DNA of 64,000 nt, taken from the NCBI GenBank assembly GCA_933228895.1, contig OW121846.1, forward strand, positions 77,760,064 to 77,824,063, given 5' to 3'. This stretch comes from Platycnemis pennipes (lineage: Eukaryota > Arthropoda > Insecta > Odonata > Platycnemididae). The notes under the pieces were generated by a model that did no database searches, was not told where the DNA came from, and saw nothing but the letters and a program-made list of their open reading frames with translations. The first letter of the stretch is position 1; the number at the start of each line of letters is the position of its first letter. Position numbers and translations under genes: made by a program. Of this stretch, positions 12,801-22,886 are shown piece after piece.

Positions 12801-14340
12801 GTTTTCTACCACCCTACGAAGTTTGATTGCGATCCGCAGGTTACACTTGGGAACCTTCCCTTGTGAGTTAAGAGATACCTAAGTTTAAGATAATTGGCAC
12901 CATATATTTGCCTTTAAAAAGTGAGTTTTACTCCGTATTAATTTTTGGCTACACTTATCTAAGATGCTAATGAGCCATGATGCTGAGGCTTTATGAAAAG
13001 AAATGAGTTATTTTTCATTTGCGTTCCAGTTAGTTTGGAAAGTATCAGTTAAGAGTATAAATAGATAAAAGGGAAATAGAGAGTTCACTGATTTGTACGG
13101 TGGAATTCCCGGATTTGATGTAAATATATACGTGCAAATTTCCCAAAGGATAGCTTGAATTTTATTGGAGGCATTTCCTAATTTCCAGTTTCTGGCAACT
13201 ACTTGCTGAGAACATCATCTGCTACTTATCAGTGCATTATGAATTCAAGTTTTTCCAAAATTCATAATTGTGATGTAAAATCAGTTGTTTTCCCGTTTCC
13301 CCCTCAAGCAGGATGCAATTCAATTATGATTTGATCAGTTTTTTCCTTTACTATCAATTTCAAGACTTTCTATAAAGTTGCTTTAAAGGGGTTAGTTAGT
13401 CTTAAACCAGCTGAAATTGGTGCTAGCACTGACATATTAATATTAACCCTTTCGCTGCGGCTCACTCTCCGGAAACCTACCGTCACATGTGGTGGAAAAG
13501 TGAAAGCACTACAGTGAGAACGAAAAGGTACGTTTACAGTAGCCTACCGTACGATCGTACTATGTAGGTACGTTCACAGCAAAAAAGGGTTAAATAATGA
13601 AAGAGTAAACAGAAGTAGAAATAGAAAAATTTATTACCTCCTATATGTGAACCGTTGAAGACTTCACCAGCTCCTATATGTTGTTTGGTACATGTCAACA
13701 TCCTCTCTTGTTCTCTGTATACATGATGAATATGCAACAATTTAATGTCATAATACAAGAAAGAAGAATATGAGACTATGCTATGAACATGAGGCTATAT
13801 TTCAATGCCGAGGATGTCAAAACTCATGGAAAATCAGCAGAAGAGGCCTGGAAAACAGGAAATATGTGTATTTTAGCTCCAGTTTTGCCCCTGCTGTGTT
13901 CAGTTTTGTTTTCGTATTAGTATTTTATCTTAGGCCATTTTCCCTCTTATCTGAGATGTAAGATAGAAATAATGGTGATTGCTTTCCATTATGTATGGGA
14001 ATCAAGTTGCCATAGTGGTTTTTAACTTTGCTTATTCCTGCCATTTGCAATGCCCAAACTTTTGGAAAACGATTTTTCTTCCAAAAAAGTCACCCAAGTG
14101 TTACTCTTGGAGTATTATTATTTTTGGATATCAGTATACTTTCATTGAATCTGATATAAATTTTTATTTTTCAGGCCGAAGCCGACTCTCAAACGGCATA
14201 TGCTGCAGTGTCCTGATGGACAGAAATTTATTTTTAATGTTGGTGTGATAGACTTAGAGCCCAAACCCATGTCTTGCATTGAGAAACATGCAAGGAGAGA
14301 CTGTGATGTGTATAGTGCATATGTAGCTTGGCACTTATGA
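3760..14340 (+). CDS. IPPK: Inositol-pentakisphosphate 2-kinase, C-terminal four exons
   Basis: IPPK transfers a phosphate from ATP to the 2-hydroxyl of InsP5 to make InsP6 (phytate). Four exons are visible: 3760-3832, 6049-6146, 8636-9211 and 14175-14340. All have GT-AG borders and compatible phases, giving 303 codons plus a stop. The first exon encodes RMKKALCSLLETPQNNLKIFK and continues into DGALIYGQ, matching the conserved NNLKIFKNGELIYG stretch of animal IPPK. Exon 3 has VLQRILNVQKLDSEGADSVY and the family hallmark TAKDCSIML. The last exon gives FNVGVIDLEPKP, the typical C-terminal strand. The ~200 N-terminal residues (ATP-binding lobe) were not found and presumably lie upstream of the window. 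Introns carry several transposons. There is no sign of inactivation in the visible part. Confidence 0.92.
3833..4300. other. IPPK intron, first part
   Basis: Intronic AT-rich sequence between the GTGAGT donor and the hAT-like insertion at 4301. No other feature seen. Confidence 0.6.
4301..5528. mobile_element. hAT-like non-autonomous element
   Basis: An 8-bp direct repeat CTTTTTAA flanks the element at 4293-4300 and 5529-5536. The ends are imperfect inverted repeats: left TAGGAATGGGCGGATCCAGG, right complement TATGTATGGTTGGACTGGAT. Short GGATCC/GGATCT repeats recur just inside both ends. No transposase frame is present. The 8-bp duplication and TAGG...ATGGG ends suggest the hAT superfamily. 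A second repeat (4790-5150) appears to be nested within it. Confidence 0.7.
4790..5150 (+). repeat. Interspersed repeat, TAGAGATGGGACGAATA-type, copy 1
   Basis: It starts CTAGAGATGGGACGAATACC and is rich in ATTCAAAT motifs. A second, diverged copy lies at about 6506-6845 (ACATGGGATGAATAGCAG and similar downstream blocks). The start resembles hAT-type ends, but no matching opposite terminus was found. Confidence 0.5.
6049..6146 (+). CDS. IPPK: IPPK exon (DGALIYGQ motif)
   Basis: The acceptor is TGTTACAG and the donor AA|GTAAGT. It encodes DGALIYGQGATGSILPILKD and 12 more residues ending NDSK, leaving two bases (AA) that pair with the first G of the next exon to complete a lysine codon. The segment corresponds to the NGELIYG loop and the following variable linker of IPPK. 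Confidence 0.9.
6506..6845 (+). repeat. Interspersed repeat, TAGAGATGGGACGAATA-type, copy 2
   Basis: Similar in order and composition to 4790-5150: ATGGGATGAATAGCAGATTT, then CATTACTCGAATATTTGAAT, and a 3' block AAATTCGAATACAG. The two copies are clearly diverged, so this is an old repeat. Confidence 0.5.
8010..8150 (+). repeat. tRNA-type SINE fragment (core and 3' part)
   Basis: It carries the SINE core CATCGGATGGAACGTTAAGC, then CATGATCCCCTTGATG and GGGTTTCTCTCCACCCT, in the same order as the full copy at 57993-58327. The tRNA head is missing. Confidence 0.7.
8636..9211 (+). CDS. IPPK: IPPK exon (large exon with TAKDCS motif)
   Basis: The acceptor is TTTGCAG and the donor TG|GTAAGG. The 576-nt exon opens with LLDKFYFVIMEALMRDM and contains an acidic variable region. 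It then has the block LQRILNVQKLDSEGADSVYK, equivalent to the LDIEGLYPLYNRV region of vertebrate IPPK, and ends with YLLATTAKDCSIML...DFES. TAKDCS is near-invariant in the family. Two trailing bases (TG) plus the G of the last exon give a tryptophan. Translation enters in frame from the previous exon, so the internal ATG at 8664 is not a start. Confidence 0.92.
9315..9655 (+). repeat. Interspersed repeat (CATACCCTGCAAG...GTGTGTGGCAG), copy 1
   Basis: Shares blocks with 35250-35465: TACCCTGCAAGyCACC, GTGTGGCAGnGGGTGAAGAT, ACATGCA, and CTACATAGTA...GGATTGGTnGTTAAT. The GTGTGGCAGGGGGT type of block is common in arthropod retroelement-derived repeats, but I cannot assign a family. It is split by the MITE at 9434-9591. 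Confidence 0.6.
9434..9591. mobile_element. Tc1/mariner-type (Tigger-like) MITE
   Basis: A 158-bp element flanked by TA dinucleotides. The ends are inverted: left CAGTCAAGCCTGTTTATAAT, right complement CAGTCAAGCTTATATCAAAC. There is an internal palindromic patch (GAAGTAATATTTACTTC). It is non-coding. TA duplication plus CAGT ends fit the pogo/Tigger group. Confidence 0.75.
10671..12864. mobile_element. Fold-back element with ~530-550-bp near-identical arms
   Basis: The left arm 10671-11226 and right arm 12338-12864 are inverted copies starting ACAAGGGAAGGTTCCCAAGT. They are identical over at least the ~258 bp that give the same 85-codon frame in both arms. The left arm has about 32 extra bases near 11092. 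The ~1.1-kb centre contains a cysteine-rich coding remnant at 11813-11995. No target duplication is evident at the ends. It lies wholly inside IPPK intron 3. Long arms with a small coding centre suggest a DNA transposon; the superfamily is unknown. Confidence 0.85.
11813..11995 (+). pseudogene. Cysteine-rich transposon protein C-terminus (remnant)
   Basis: The open register between an upstream stop and TGA at 11993-11995 encodes about 60 residues. It contains CDCGNGAFIKCSWCKKHFCF and then YHPSDCSGE. The spacing C-x-C-x6-C-x2-C-x4-C looks like a small zinc-binding module at the end of a transposon protein. No start codon or upstream domain is intact, so this is the tail of a longer, deleted protein. 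I do not recognise the family with confidence. Confidence 0.5.
13443..13593. mobile_element. piggyBac-type MITE with TTAA target
   Basis: A 151-bp unit including TTAA at both edges. The left end is TTAACCCTTTCGCTGCGG and the right complement TTAACCCTTTTTTGCTGTG. It is non-coding. The left terminus matches the outer terminus of the large TTAA element at 22053-29249 (ACTTTCGCTGCGG), so the two may share a transposase source. Confidence 0.8.
14175..14340 (+). CDS. IPPK: IPPK terminal coding exon and stop
   Basis: The acceptor is TTTTTCAG. After one codon-completing G the exon reads PKPTLKRHMLQCPDGQKFIF, then NVGVIDLEPKPMSCIEKHAR, and ends YVAWHL with TGA at 14338-14340. The VIDLEPKP strand is the conserved IPPK C-terminus (VLDLDLKP in vertebrates). 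A longer open frame in another register over the same bases is a shadow. No AATAAA is evident in the few hundred bases after the stop, so the 3' end of the transcript is undetermined. Confidence 0.9.
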
Positions 14341-14719
14341 TGTTGAGAGGCCCTAGGAATGCTTCATTGATGCTGGAGAGGAGGATAAGCCATGGAAAAA
14401 ATGTGCATTGGGCAATGTACTGTTCTCTCATTTCACTGAGCCAAGTATTATATGTTTCCTATGAAGTTGTGTAGTCAAGTACACTCCTGGTATATTATGC
14501 ATGAATCGCTGCTTGGCATTGAAAATACTTAGGTGAGCATACATTCCTGCTATCTTGTAATCTGAGGGAGTATTAATGGGAAAAGGCAGAGGTATTCCTA
14601 TGTCGGGTATACCCACAGTGTGGTGTGTTTACTGTTACATTACTATAGCCCCCTCATGGAAATTTTATCCTTCAACAATGTCATTACCCTCCAACCAAGC
14701 AAGTAATTAGAGTTATGAG
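14341..14719. other. IPPK 3' flank or 3' UTR
   Basis: Immediately follows the IPPK stop codon. Presumably transcribed at least in part. No canonical AATAAA is seen close by, and no other feature. Confidence 0.4.
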
Positions 14720-15064
14720 TAGGGATGGGTCGGTTTGGTTCTTCGGTTCTCGGTTCCACCGGTTCTTGAGCTTGGAACCGGAACCGAGGCCAAAAATAAT
14801 CGGTACCGAAATAATTGGCGCGAAAACCAGTTGAAACCTACCTACACTCCGAAAGTGGAGGCTTCACATTAAAACCTGGTGAAATAGTGTACTTAGATGC
14901 TTCAAAGTCGCGAATTATTCTAATTCAGTCTCTGAAAATGATTATTGATTACCTTATCTTACCATTGAGCAATGCAAAGTAAGTGGTAAATCAAGAACCG
15001 GAACCGAGAACCAAAGTTAAGAACCGAACCGGAACCGAAAAAAAGTGGAACCGACCCATCCCTA
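14720..15064. mobile_element. hAT-type MITE with 8-bp target duplication
   Basis: A 345-bp element beginning TAGGGATGGGTCGGTTTGGT and ending GGAACCGACCCATCCCTA. It is flanked by the direct repeat GTTATGAG at 14712-14719 and 15065-15072. Subterminal GGAACCG repeats line both ends. It is non-coding. The 8-bp duplication and TAGGGATGGG ends fit hAT. Confidence 0.88.
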
Positions 15065-15072
15065 GTTATGAG

Positions 15073-16837
15073 CCTTTCTTTTTAAGAACTCAAGTGAAAT
15101 CGCTCTTACAAAAAGCACATTTTGAAAGCCTAATCGAAGAGTAAAAGAGTTACCACCTGCCTTAATGATATCCTGGCATATAAATTCTTCCTTTCTCGTA
15201 TTTCTACATTAAATTGAGGCATTGAGTCCATGAATTTATTATCTTATGCATAAAGTGTCTTGAATTCATTAGGGTTGTAGTATCTTCGTCTTTTCCTCTC
15301 AAGCCAAGCCTAGTTAGTACTCATTTATCAATCAAATATAAAATCTCTTCATTATATACACTTCATTGGAAACTATTTTTTGCATAAATTCTATATTCTT
15401 AGAAACATGGAAGCAACTTGTAGTATTACTTTTATTGCCGCGTCAGGGTACATGTTATATCGGTTTGAATTTCTTAGGGTTACGGAAGAGTTGCTAGAAA
15501 AAACGTTACTTGGGTATTTATCTTATATTTTCATATTCATGATATTTTAAACCGGGTTAACACTTGGCTAAATATTTTTGTATAACAATCTTAAACAAAA
15601 AAATATTTGTTTCCGGTCCTACCCTAAGTAATTACCTCCTATATGATTAACCTTCAAGACCATTGAAAGACCATTTTACTTTGGTGTTACTCCACAATAT
15701 GCAGTGTGATTTACTTTGTAGAAATTGGTCAAAGTGAGCACTAACTGATGACACTAAATCCTTTTGAGTTTGAGAAAATATTTGTTGGATTAACTGTATG
15801 GTATCAGGCTCAACCTTATGATAATCTATAATCGTAGAATAAGGAAACTTATTTTCACATACAATTCTTCCATTGTAGAGGATTAAATTTTATTTGAAAA
15901 ATACAAAGTTTTCTTATTCTGCAATTCATTTGATTATCCATTAGGTTAAAATGACCGTGGTAATGAGTATTCTTTCACTTGGAAAATGTGGCATGTCTAA
16001 AAATCAAATATTGATCTCTGAAATGTGTTTTCATTGGTGCCAGCTACCTTATGAAAGTACTTGTAACTTTAAGAACAAGCCATTTTGATTAGAACTGAAG
16101 AGTAGTCCAAATTTTCATCCTTAAGTAGTCATTCTATTCATTGACTCAGGTACGTCTAATTTGCATTCTGGCAGTGAATATATTTGTGGTGAGTCTCTTA
16201 TCACTCCTACATCAGGAATCTGAATTTTCTCTTTTGAAATTAACTGCTTTCTTCTTGATTCTGTTTATTCTCTTCTAATTTGATGGATTTTCCGATGGTT
16301 CTCTTATATAACTATTAACTATATAACTCACTGGATAACTATTTTCAAAGAGATGAAAAATTTGGCTTACTATGATATATCTCTTACTTATTTTGCATGA
16401 ATCATATCAGAGATGAAGTTAAGATTGAAAGAAAATGTTGAGCATTGAAAATACTATATTGCATGGAGTTTTTAATATTTATAAATATTCAATATCCATT
16501 TCATTTGTATTTATTTTTATGCAAACATATGTATTGTTTTTATGAATGTGAAATGTCCATTACTGTCATGGTCTTTTGAAATTTCAAATGGAATACGTGC
16601 ATGACTCTCCCACCAGGGATTGCAACAATTTTAGCACAAATTACAAGAATCCATTGTTAGAAGCTCTTGCTCTTGTATGTCTCAAACTGAAGTTGTTTTT
16701 GATGTTTAAATTTGGGCTATTCCAACTTGAAATATGCTGAAAAGTCCTGCTTGATAAGTGTTTATATATACATGCAGCATATATGTACATATATATATCT
16801 GGAGGCTAAAGTTTTTTACTACATGACAGTTGGAAAC
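15073..16837. other. No recognisable feature
   Basis: About 1.8 kb of AT-rich sequence with no convincing exon, RNA gene or repeat termini. A short TA-rich microsatellite-like patch is at 16763-16798. Confidence 0.4.
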
Positions 16838-16839
16838 TA

Positions 16840-19800
16840 CAGTAGAACCTCATTTTTACGAACCTCTAATTTACAAAATGACACCAATTTACAAACCATT
16901 CTGCCGGTCCCGATCTTTGTATATAGGAAAACCATGTAAAATGACCTCTATTTTACGAAACCTCCATTTTACTGATGTACAAAGTGAGAGGCCGGTCCCT
17001 AGGAGTGGTTGACCCCTGTTTTATGAAGTTTTTGAAATGATTTTGTAGCACTGAACTCAATACAATGGAATATTGATTGCTGTATACCACGACAGGAGCA
17101 GCTGAAGCCAGATCGGTCATGTTGAGAGGGCCCTCGGTCCAAGTATTTCATATGGGAAAAAGTGGAAAAATCGAATGTGAGCGTAGTGCTTTTTGAAGTG
17201 AAACTGTAGCAAAAATCCCAGAGACTGATCATCCAAATCGCAATTTAATCCTAATTATATGACCCAAGGAAAAAATGTTCAAAGACGCGTGGCATGACAC
17301 CTACTTCTCGAAAACAATGCCCCAGTTCATAAAATAATCGTATTAGTGCTTGGTAATTTCTATTCCTTTTCTATTATTTTGTGTATTGTGAATACCTAAC
17401 TCGTCGCCACAAAGGATCCATATTTTCTCTGTAATTATTTAAAATTAGCTTTAAGATAGCCGCCACAACCCCAATTCAGAACTTTGTTCAGCCTTTCACT
17501 TGAAAATAGCATTCCCATTGGAAGTTCTTTGCTGCAGCTGTCATGGAACTTAGTTTCATTAAAAAATACTAATTTTGTAATAATAAATTACTTATACTAA
17601 AATCTTGATGCAATTTGATTATTTATTTTTTCATTAGAAGTGTTTTACGTCGTTAGGTAAGAATTTGCGATTGCGATCACTTTCTGTAGCCACGAGTAAA
17701 TAGTTCTTGCGAATCACCGCTAGATGTCAGCACTGTGGAATGCATATTAAAAAAGAGGGAATTTCAAATTAACTGATTGAATTTCTAAAATTGACTTTCA
17801 TCAGCTGCAAAATGTTATTAAATGTATTTCAAACGATATGCTTTCTTCAAAAAAGGCATTTCCTGGTCTTTTCACTAAAATATACTGGGTCAGTTGGAAC
17901 TTTGTTTTGAAATTTCCTAGTTAAAATGCATCCCTGTCTTTCCCATGTTAAAATGGCTTCTTTAAACACAAATCGACTAGCACTAAATATACCCCTTTCG
18001 TTAATTAATGCATAACTGCATATTCTTTAAATACTCCATGGGATGAGTTAATTCTCGTATTCCCCTTATTTTGAGATCTACCAACTGAAGAGCTACAAGG
18101 ACTTAATCCAGTTGCAGCAGCCAAGTTCATACCATTATAAATTTGTAGAAAAATATTTGCGTTTTTTTTTTGGAATTCATGGCTGAGTTTCATTCTCTTT
18201 TACTACAGTGAGTCTCCTAGCCTTAGGAATAACGCCTATGCTATACAACGTATCAATACAATTGAGGTCTAATTTTTAAATCCTTTCAATTTCTTGCAGA
18301 TACACTGCACACAGAGAATTTCACATAATATCTGTTGTTTTTTCCCTGAATGAGCAGATGACTATTATTTGTTATACAGTTGAGCATCTTTAATCCGGCA
18401 CAGTCGGGACCGAAGTGATGCCGGATTAGCGATTTTGCCGGACTATGGGTCATGCATGGCAACTAGTCTATTTCTTACGTCTGGGATGTTTTCATTGAAA
18501 GGAGTCAATTATTTATAACAAAATATATTCGTTTGCCATTTACTGAACATTATTGTAAAAAGAGTTACTGAGAATAATCAAAAAGAACTGGTTTCTTAAT
18601 ACACAAAGTTATTATTTAAAATTATCGAAGTTGCAGAGTGAGTGAAAATAACGGAATCTAAGCATTGTGCATATTGCTGCACATGTAAAATTTTCATATT
18701 GTTATTGGAAAAGGGTATAAAAATTGATATTTCTTACGCTGTACTTTGCGTAACATAATTTCCTACTGCGCTCGATTTGTTATCAGCTGATTCAGCGCGA
18801 TGCCAACGTGTGAGTGTCGTGGCCGCCCCATCACTACGTCGCCGCGGGCGACCGGACTGGATTATTCTTTAAAGACCATCATCAAGAGAGGTCTTCATTC
18901 AACAATTACAGGCTGATCATCGTCATCCCCACTCGGATTTATTGTTAATAATTACCATTTCAATGATTTCATCATCTATGATATGTTGTGTGGTGAGAAT
19001 ATCGTGGCCGCTAACTATCCTTTCATCTAAATTTACCAATTCCATTTCCTTCAATTCAGGGTTATGGATGATGTTTGCAAACTCCATCATCATATTTTTA
19101 TCCTCAGAAACATGAAATTTTTTAAATCCCCAATTATTTCGTCTATATCAAACCTTAAAGCAGTCCACAATTTAAACCACGCATGTTTTTAGAACGGACG
19201 GTGAAATGCTATTGCCTGCCCATGAAATTTCCCGAATCACGTCTTTTGGATTGATCACGTCTATTTCTAAAAGAGTTTATCCTGCTCCATTAGCATTTGG
19301 CCAGAAATACTAACTAAGGCCTTCACTCCGACGCAATATTGCGTATTCGATATCGAAACCAGGCTATCTAAAACAGCACTTAAATCTTCTTTCATAGTTT
19401 TTCTCTCTGTTATCTACTTCTGATCGTGTCATTTTAACAGTAAAATTTTGATGATTTTTCTCTTTCAGCTTCTTAATGTGCTATATTGTTGAAGATCCCA
19501 CGTAGTATGTTTCAGTCAAACGCTTTACTGATGCAACGGCATCAAGCTTTTTCACAACTTTCACTTTTTCTGCGATGGTTAACGTTTTGTGCTGTTGCCA
19601 CAACTGTATGGATGAGACATGTTTTGCGTGAAATATTAAAATAAAACCAATAATTTTATCAAATTACTTCTAGTGGTCAATCAAAAATGCACGCGCCATT
19701 GAAAGTGGCCAATCTGTAAATTAGTTGTATTCGGTCTCGGCGATGTCGTCAAATTTATGTTTACTTCAAGTTCCAGAATAATTCCAGTGTAGGCGAAGTG

Positions 19801-20456
19801 CCAGAAATTAATATGTTTAAATTATTCTGATTCTCGAAATAGGAAAATTAATGTTAAATGAATAACTTACCATTAACTGTGGGCATGAAGTGTGTGGAAT
19901 TTCATGTCACGCATCCTCATATCTCAGTATTAATATAAGAATAATATCTCGGCAGGTTATGAAGCAATGTTCCGGTTAAAAACGTTTCGGCATTTCCCAT
20001 TAAGTACCAGATAGTCATGGCAAAATTGCCGGATTATAGGTGCTCCCGGATTAGGGGCTCCCAGATTAAGGGTGCTCAACTGTAGTAATTAGTTTGATTT
20101 CAACCCTAACATAACTATTTGACAAGTTTTGTACAGCATATTGTTTAATTGCATTGAAAGTTTACTCGCATTCTTGTCAGCAGAGTTTTAGTAGACGTAC
20201 ATTTGTCGCAGATCAAGCCTCTTATGTGCATGATGTGCCTTCATAGACATTGCTCCATGCTGTGCGAGGTGTTGCCAGAGCAAGGAGTGTCACCGCGAAA
20301 ACTATTTCCTACTGTTGGAGATCAGCTGGTTTTGGTGACATATCAGTTCTGGAGACAGAGGAGTTAGTGAAAGATAACCTCCAATTTACAAACCCTATGA
20401 TTTACAAAGCTCAAATTTTTGGGTCCCTTCAACTTCGTAAAATAGAGGTTCTACTG
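16840..20456 (+). mobile_element. Tigger/pogo-like element (outer), degenerate
   Basis: The left end is CAGTAGAACCTCATTTTTAC and the right complement CAGTAGAACCTCTATTTTAC, with TA at both edges (16838-16839 and 20457-20458). A C-terminal transposase remnant lies on the + strand at about 20250-20370. It reads MLHAVRGVARARSVTAKTIS and then SAGF, resembling the ...SVSPETIRNCFRKAGF end of Tigger transposases. The middle is decayed, and a second Tigger element is inserted at 18377-20082. Confidence 0.75.
18377..20082 (-). mobile_element. Tigger/pogo-like element (inner), nested in another Tigger
   Basis: The left end is CAGTTGAGCATCTTTAATCC and the right complement CAGTTGAGCACCCTTAATCT, with TA duplications at 18375-18376 and 20083-20084. 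The length is 1706 bp. On the minus strand near 19640-19480 a CENP-B-type helix-turn-helix remnant reads LTIAEKVKVVKKLDAVASVK, as at the N-terminus of pogo/Tigger transposases. Many stops follow. It lies entirely inside the outer Tigger at 16840-20456, so it is the younger insertion. Confidence 0.82.
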
Positions 20457-20458
20457 TA

Positions 20459-21489
20459 AGTCAATCTAAACTTAATGACGTCTGTGGTTTTATTTGAAGT
20501 GGAAAATAAAAATATTGTTGAAACAGAGAAATATTGGTATCTACTTCATGACAGATTAAATATGTAAGAAATTTAGTGCACAAAGAGTTTTGCTTTTTAT
20601 TTTCTGGCATTTTGCATTATGTGGTCTTCATGCTGTTTTTCAAAAGTCATCTTATGGCCTCACATGGAATTTATGGAATAAAAAAAATCAAAACCTTTCT
20701 TCTCACTTTTCTGTAAATGGAGTCCATGTTTTCCAAGAACTGTAATCGTTAATAGGGCCATTTACATTATTTAACATATGCCCATTGTAAAGAGGATATG
20801 GAGAAATTTGATGCCACAACCTGTTAAAGCCTGATAAAGTTTTCACTGGTATGATAGTGGTATTTAGTGAGAGATAAGGCCAGGAAATAAATATATAATG
20901 TCCTCATACAGTTGGAAAAAGCAGTTAAATTGGCCAAAATTGTAATCTAATCTAGGTATGAGAGCTATGCCAAAGTGGGTGCCTATGCCTATGCATTTAT
21001 GAGGTATCTTCGTGAGGTATATTCTTGAGGACCTAAAGCATGTGTTTTAAATTTATTTTACTGAGAAGAAATCTTTTTGAAAAATGATGCTTCACCTAAG
21101 CATACTTTGAGGAATTAAACCTGATACCTGCTTTGAAATAATTGAATGTACCCATCCCATAGATTTGCAGGAAGTATTTATCCCAGCATCAAAGATGTTG
21201 TTTTGAAATGATTAAGTGGTGAAGAGTATATTGGGTAATGAGGCATCGCCATAGTTGATTTTGAACAGTTATATAGCCTAATGCTTCACATGGAGTGAGT
21301 GCTTGTATATTCTGAAGTATTGCTATTGGGGAGTAACTTCTCACTGGATGCAGTGTGCATATTAATAAAATTTTTTGAAATGTCCATGACTAAAGTCATT
21401 TCCCTTTTAAACATTCAGCATGTATGTGCAACATCAAATCCCTGGAATGCTTTAAAGATTAAGTTAATACCAATGTGGGTCGGGGGTAT
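20459..21489. other. No recognisable feature
   Basis: About 1 kb without a supported gene, RNA or bounded repeat. An AATAAA occurs near 20676, but no gene can be tied to it. Confidence 0.4.
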
Positions 21490-21960
21490 TTCTTTTTGCG
21501 CTGGTCTCAGTAGCCGAGCCTTTAACTCTTTGAGTGCCGTGCAGAGTTGTCTAATTTTGTGCTAAAATTGCCAGGCTTATTTACAGGAAATTATCGCCGG
21601 AAAGAAAATGACAATATATAATTAAGCTGAAATATTTGAAGATAAATTCAGTGTGCGAAAAAGTTAAATAGAATGTAACCTGAGGTTTGTAAAAATAGAG
21701 TAAAGCATAAAATTATGAATCATTTAATTTTTATTTACATTTATAGCTATCGGAAAAAGAGTTGCTCAGAGCGACGCCAGCATTTTAACAAAAATTTTCC
21801 AGCACCGTGGGCGACGTTGGCACTTAAAGGGTTAACAATTGCCTGGCAATCCAAAGATTGTGAGTTTGAATATCCCCTCGGACAAGGATATAACACTTGT
21901 CACATGTTTAAGCGAGAGGGAGCAACTAAAACCGAATTTTAATACTAACTTGTTTCTTTT
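21490..21960 (+). repeat. tRNA-headed SINE, split by a TTAA MITE
   Basis: The left part, GGTCTCAGTAGCCGAGCC, resembles a tRNA A-box region. After the MITE it resumes with AATTGCCTGGCAATCC and a degenerate B box GAGTTTGAATATCCC. Removing the MITE and one TTAA leaves a plausible tRNA-like head. The 3' extent is uncertain. Confidence 0.5.
21522..21835. mobile_element. piggyBac-type MITE with TTAA target
   Basis: A 314-bp unit including TTAA at both edges. The left end is TTAACTCTTTGAGTGCCG and the right complement TTAACCCTTTAAGTGCCAAC. It is non-coding. It is inserted at a TTAA inside a tRNA-like SINE head. Confidence 0.82.
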
Positions 21961-22052
21961 GGCCTGTGATCTATCATTTTAGTTATTGTATAATTCTGTC
22001 CAATTTTGGAGTGCTTGAGGAAGGACAATGGGATCGATGTTTTATTGGGTGC

Positions 22053-22886
22053 TTAACACTTTCACTACGGGCCCCAAGCATGGATTATGTTTGCTGTGAG
22101 TGGCATTAATTTTTTTTCATGAATAGGGGATGCACGGTTGCGTCCTCTGCTTAAGAGGCTAGATAGGTGGAAGCACCTATCTGGCCCCTTAAAAATGATC
22201 CGATTTAAGAATGGGTGGTCTTAAAATGTGCGAGTCGGTGAGAAAAAAATTATAAAAGAAGTCCCAGGTTCGTGCGACAACGGATGGCCGTGCCTGAGGC
22301 ACTTAAAGGGTCTAAATGAAGTTATTTTGAATGTTGAGGTTATCGACCCGGATTAAACATTTTCTAAGGTAAACAAGGTATTTTAGAACCCAATGGGCAA
22401 AACTTTCAACTGTTTTGTCGTATCTTGATTCCTTCATGCCGAAACGCTGCCTCAAAGGCACCCGCTGCATGCCCCCTGCCGCCTGCCACACGCCATGCCG
22501 TTGATATGCGCGACACTTCTCAGTCCCCTGGCACTTCCCTCCTTCCCCTTACATGCTGGCTGAGTGGAGCTAGAGAGAGAAGTAATGACAAGCCGGGGAA
22601 TATGTGATTCATTTATAATTTCAATTTTTTTAAAGTACACTTGAAGAGAAAAGGGAGAGGAAAACTACGATTTTCAGGGAGTCTATGTAAATAAGTTGAA
22701 ACGACAGTATGTAAGCTCATTACTTTCCATGCCTAACAATTTAAGTTGACTTTTTGTCATCTGGAAAGCTTTACCATGGTTCTGTACTGTCAATAATAAA
22801 TGTTGGTAGGACTCTTCATTCTTGGTCAAACTTCTGTTATAATCAACTGTTATAATCAATCAAAATGTCATAATAAGTTTCACTGT
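22053..22886 (+). repeat. Left inverted arm of the TTAA fold-back element
   Basis: Pairs with 23633-24170 plus 29083-29249 read in reverse complement. Shared blocks include GGTTCGTGCGACAACGGATG, CCCGGATTAAACATTTTCTA and ACATGCTGGCTGAGTGGAGC, and the inner edge AAGTTTCACTG. The arm is about 830 bp, versus about 705 bp for the other arm after removing the gypsy insertion, so it has several indels. Confidence 0.8.

Larger units (their letters stand above)
9212..14174. other. IPPK intron 3 (about 5 kb) loaded with transposons
   Basis: It is bounded by the TG|GTAAGG donor and the TTTTTCAG acceptor. It contains the 9315-9655 repeat with a nested MITE, the 10671-12864 fold-back element and a TTAA MITE at 13443. 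The remaining stretches (9660-10670, 12865-13442, 13594-14174) hold nothing I can identify. Confidence 0.7.

Noticed and set aside
13979..14248. 89-codon + strand ORF crossing the last IPPK exon
   Set aside because: Spans the splice acceptor in the wrong frame. The correct register gives the conserved IPPK C-terminus.
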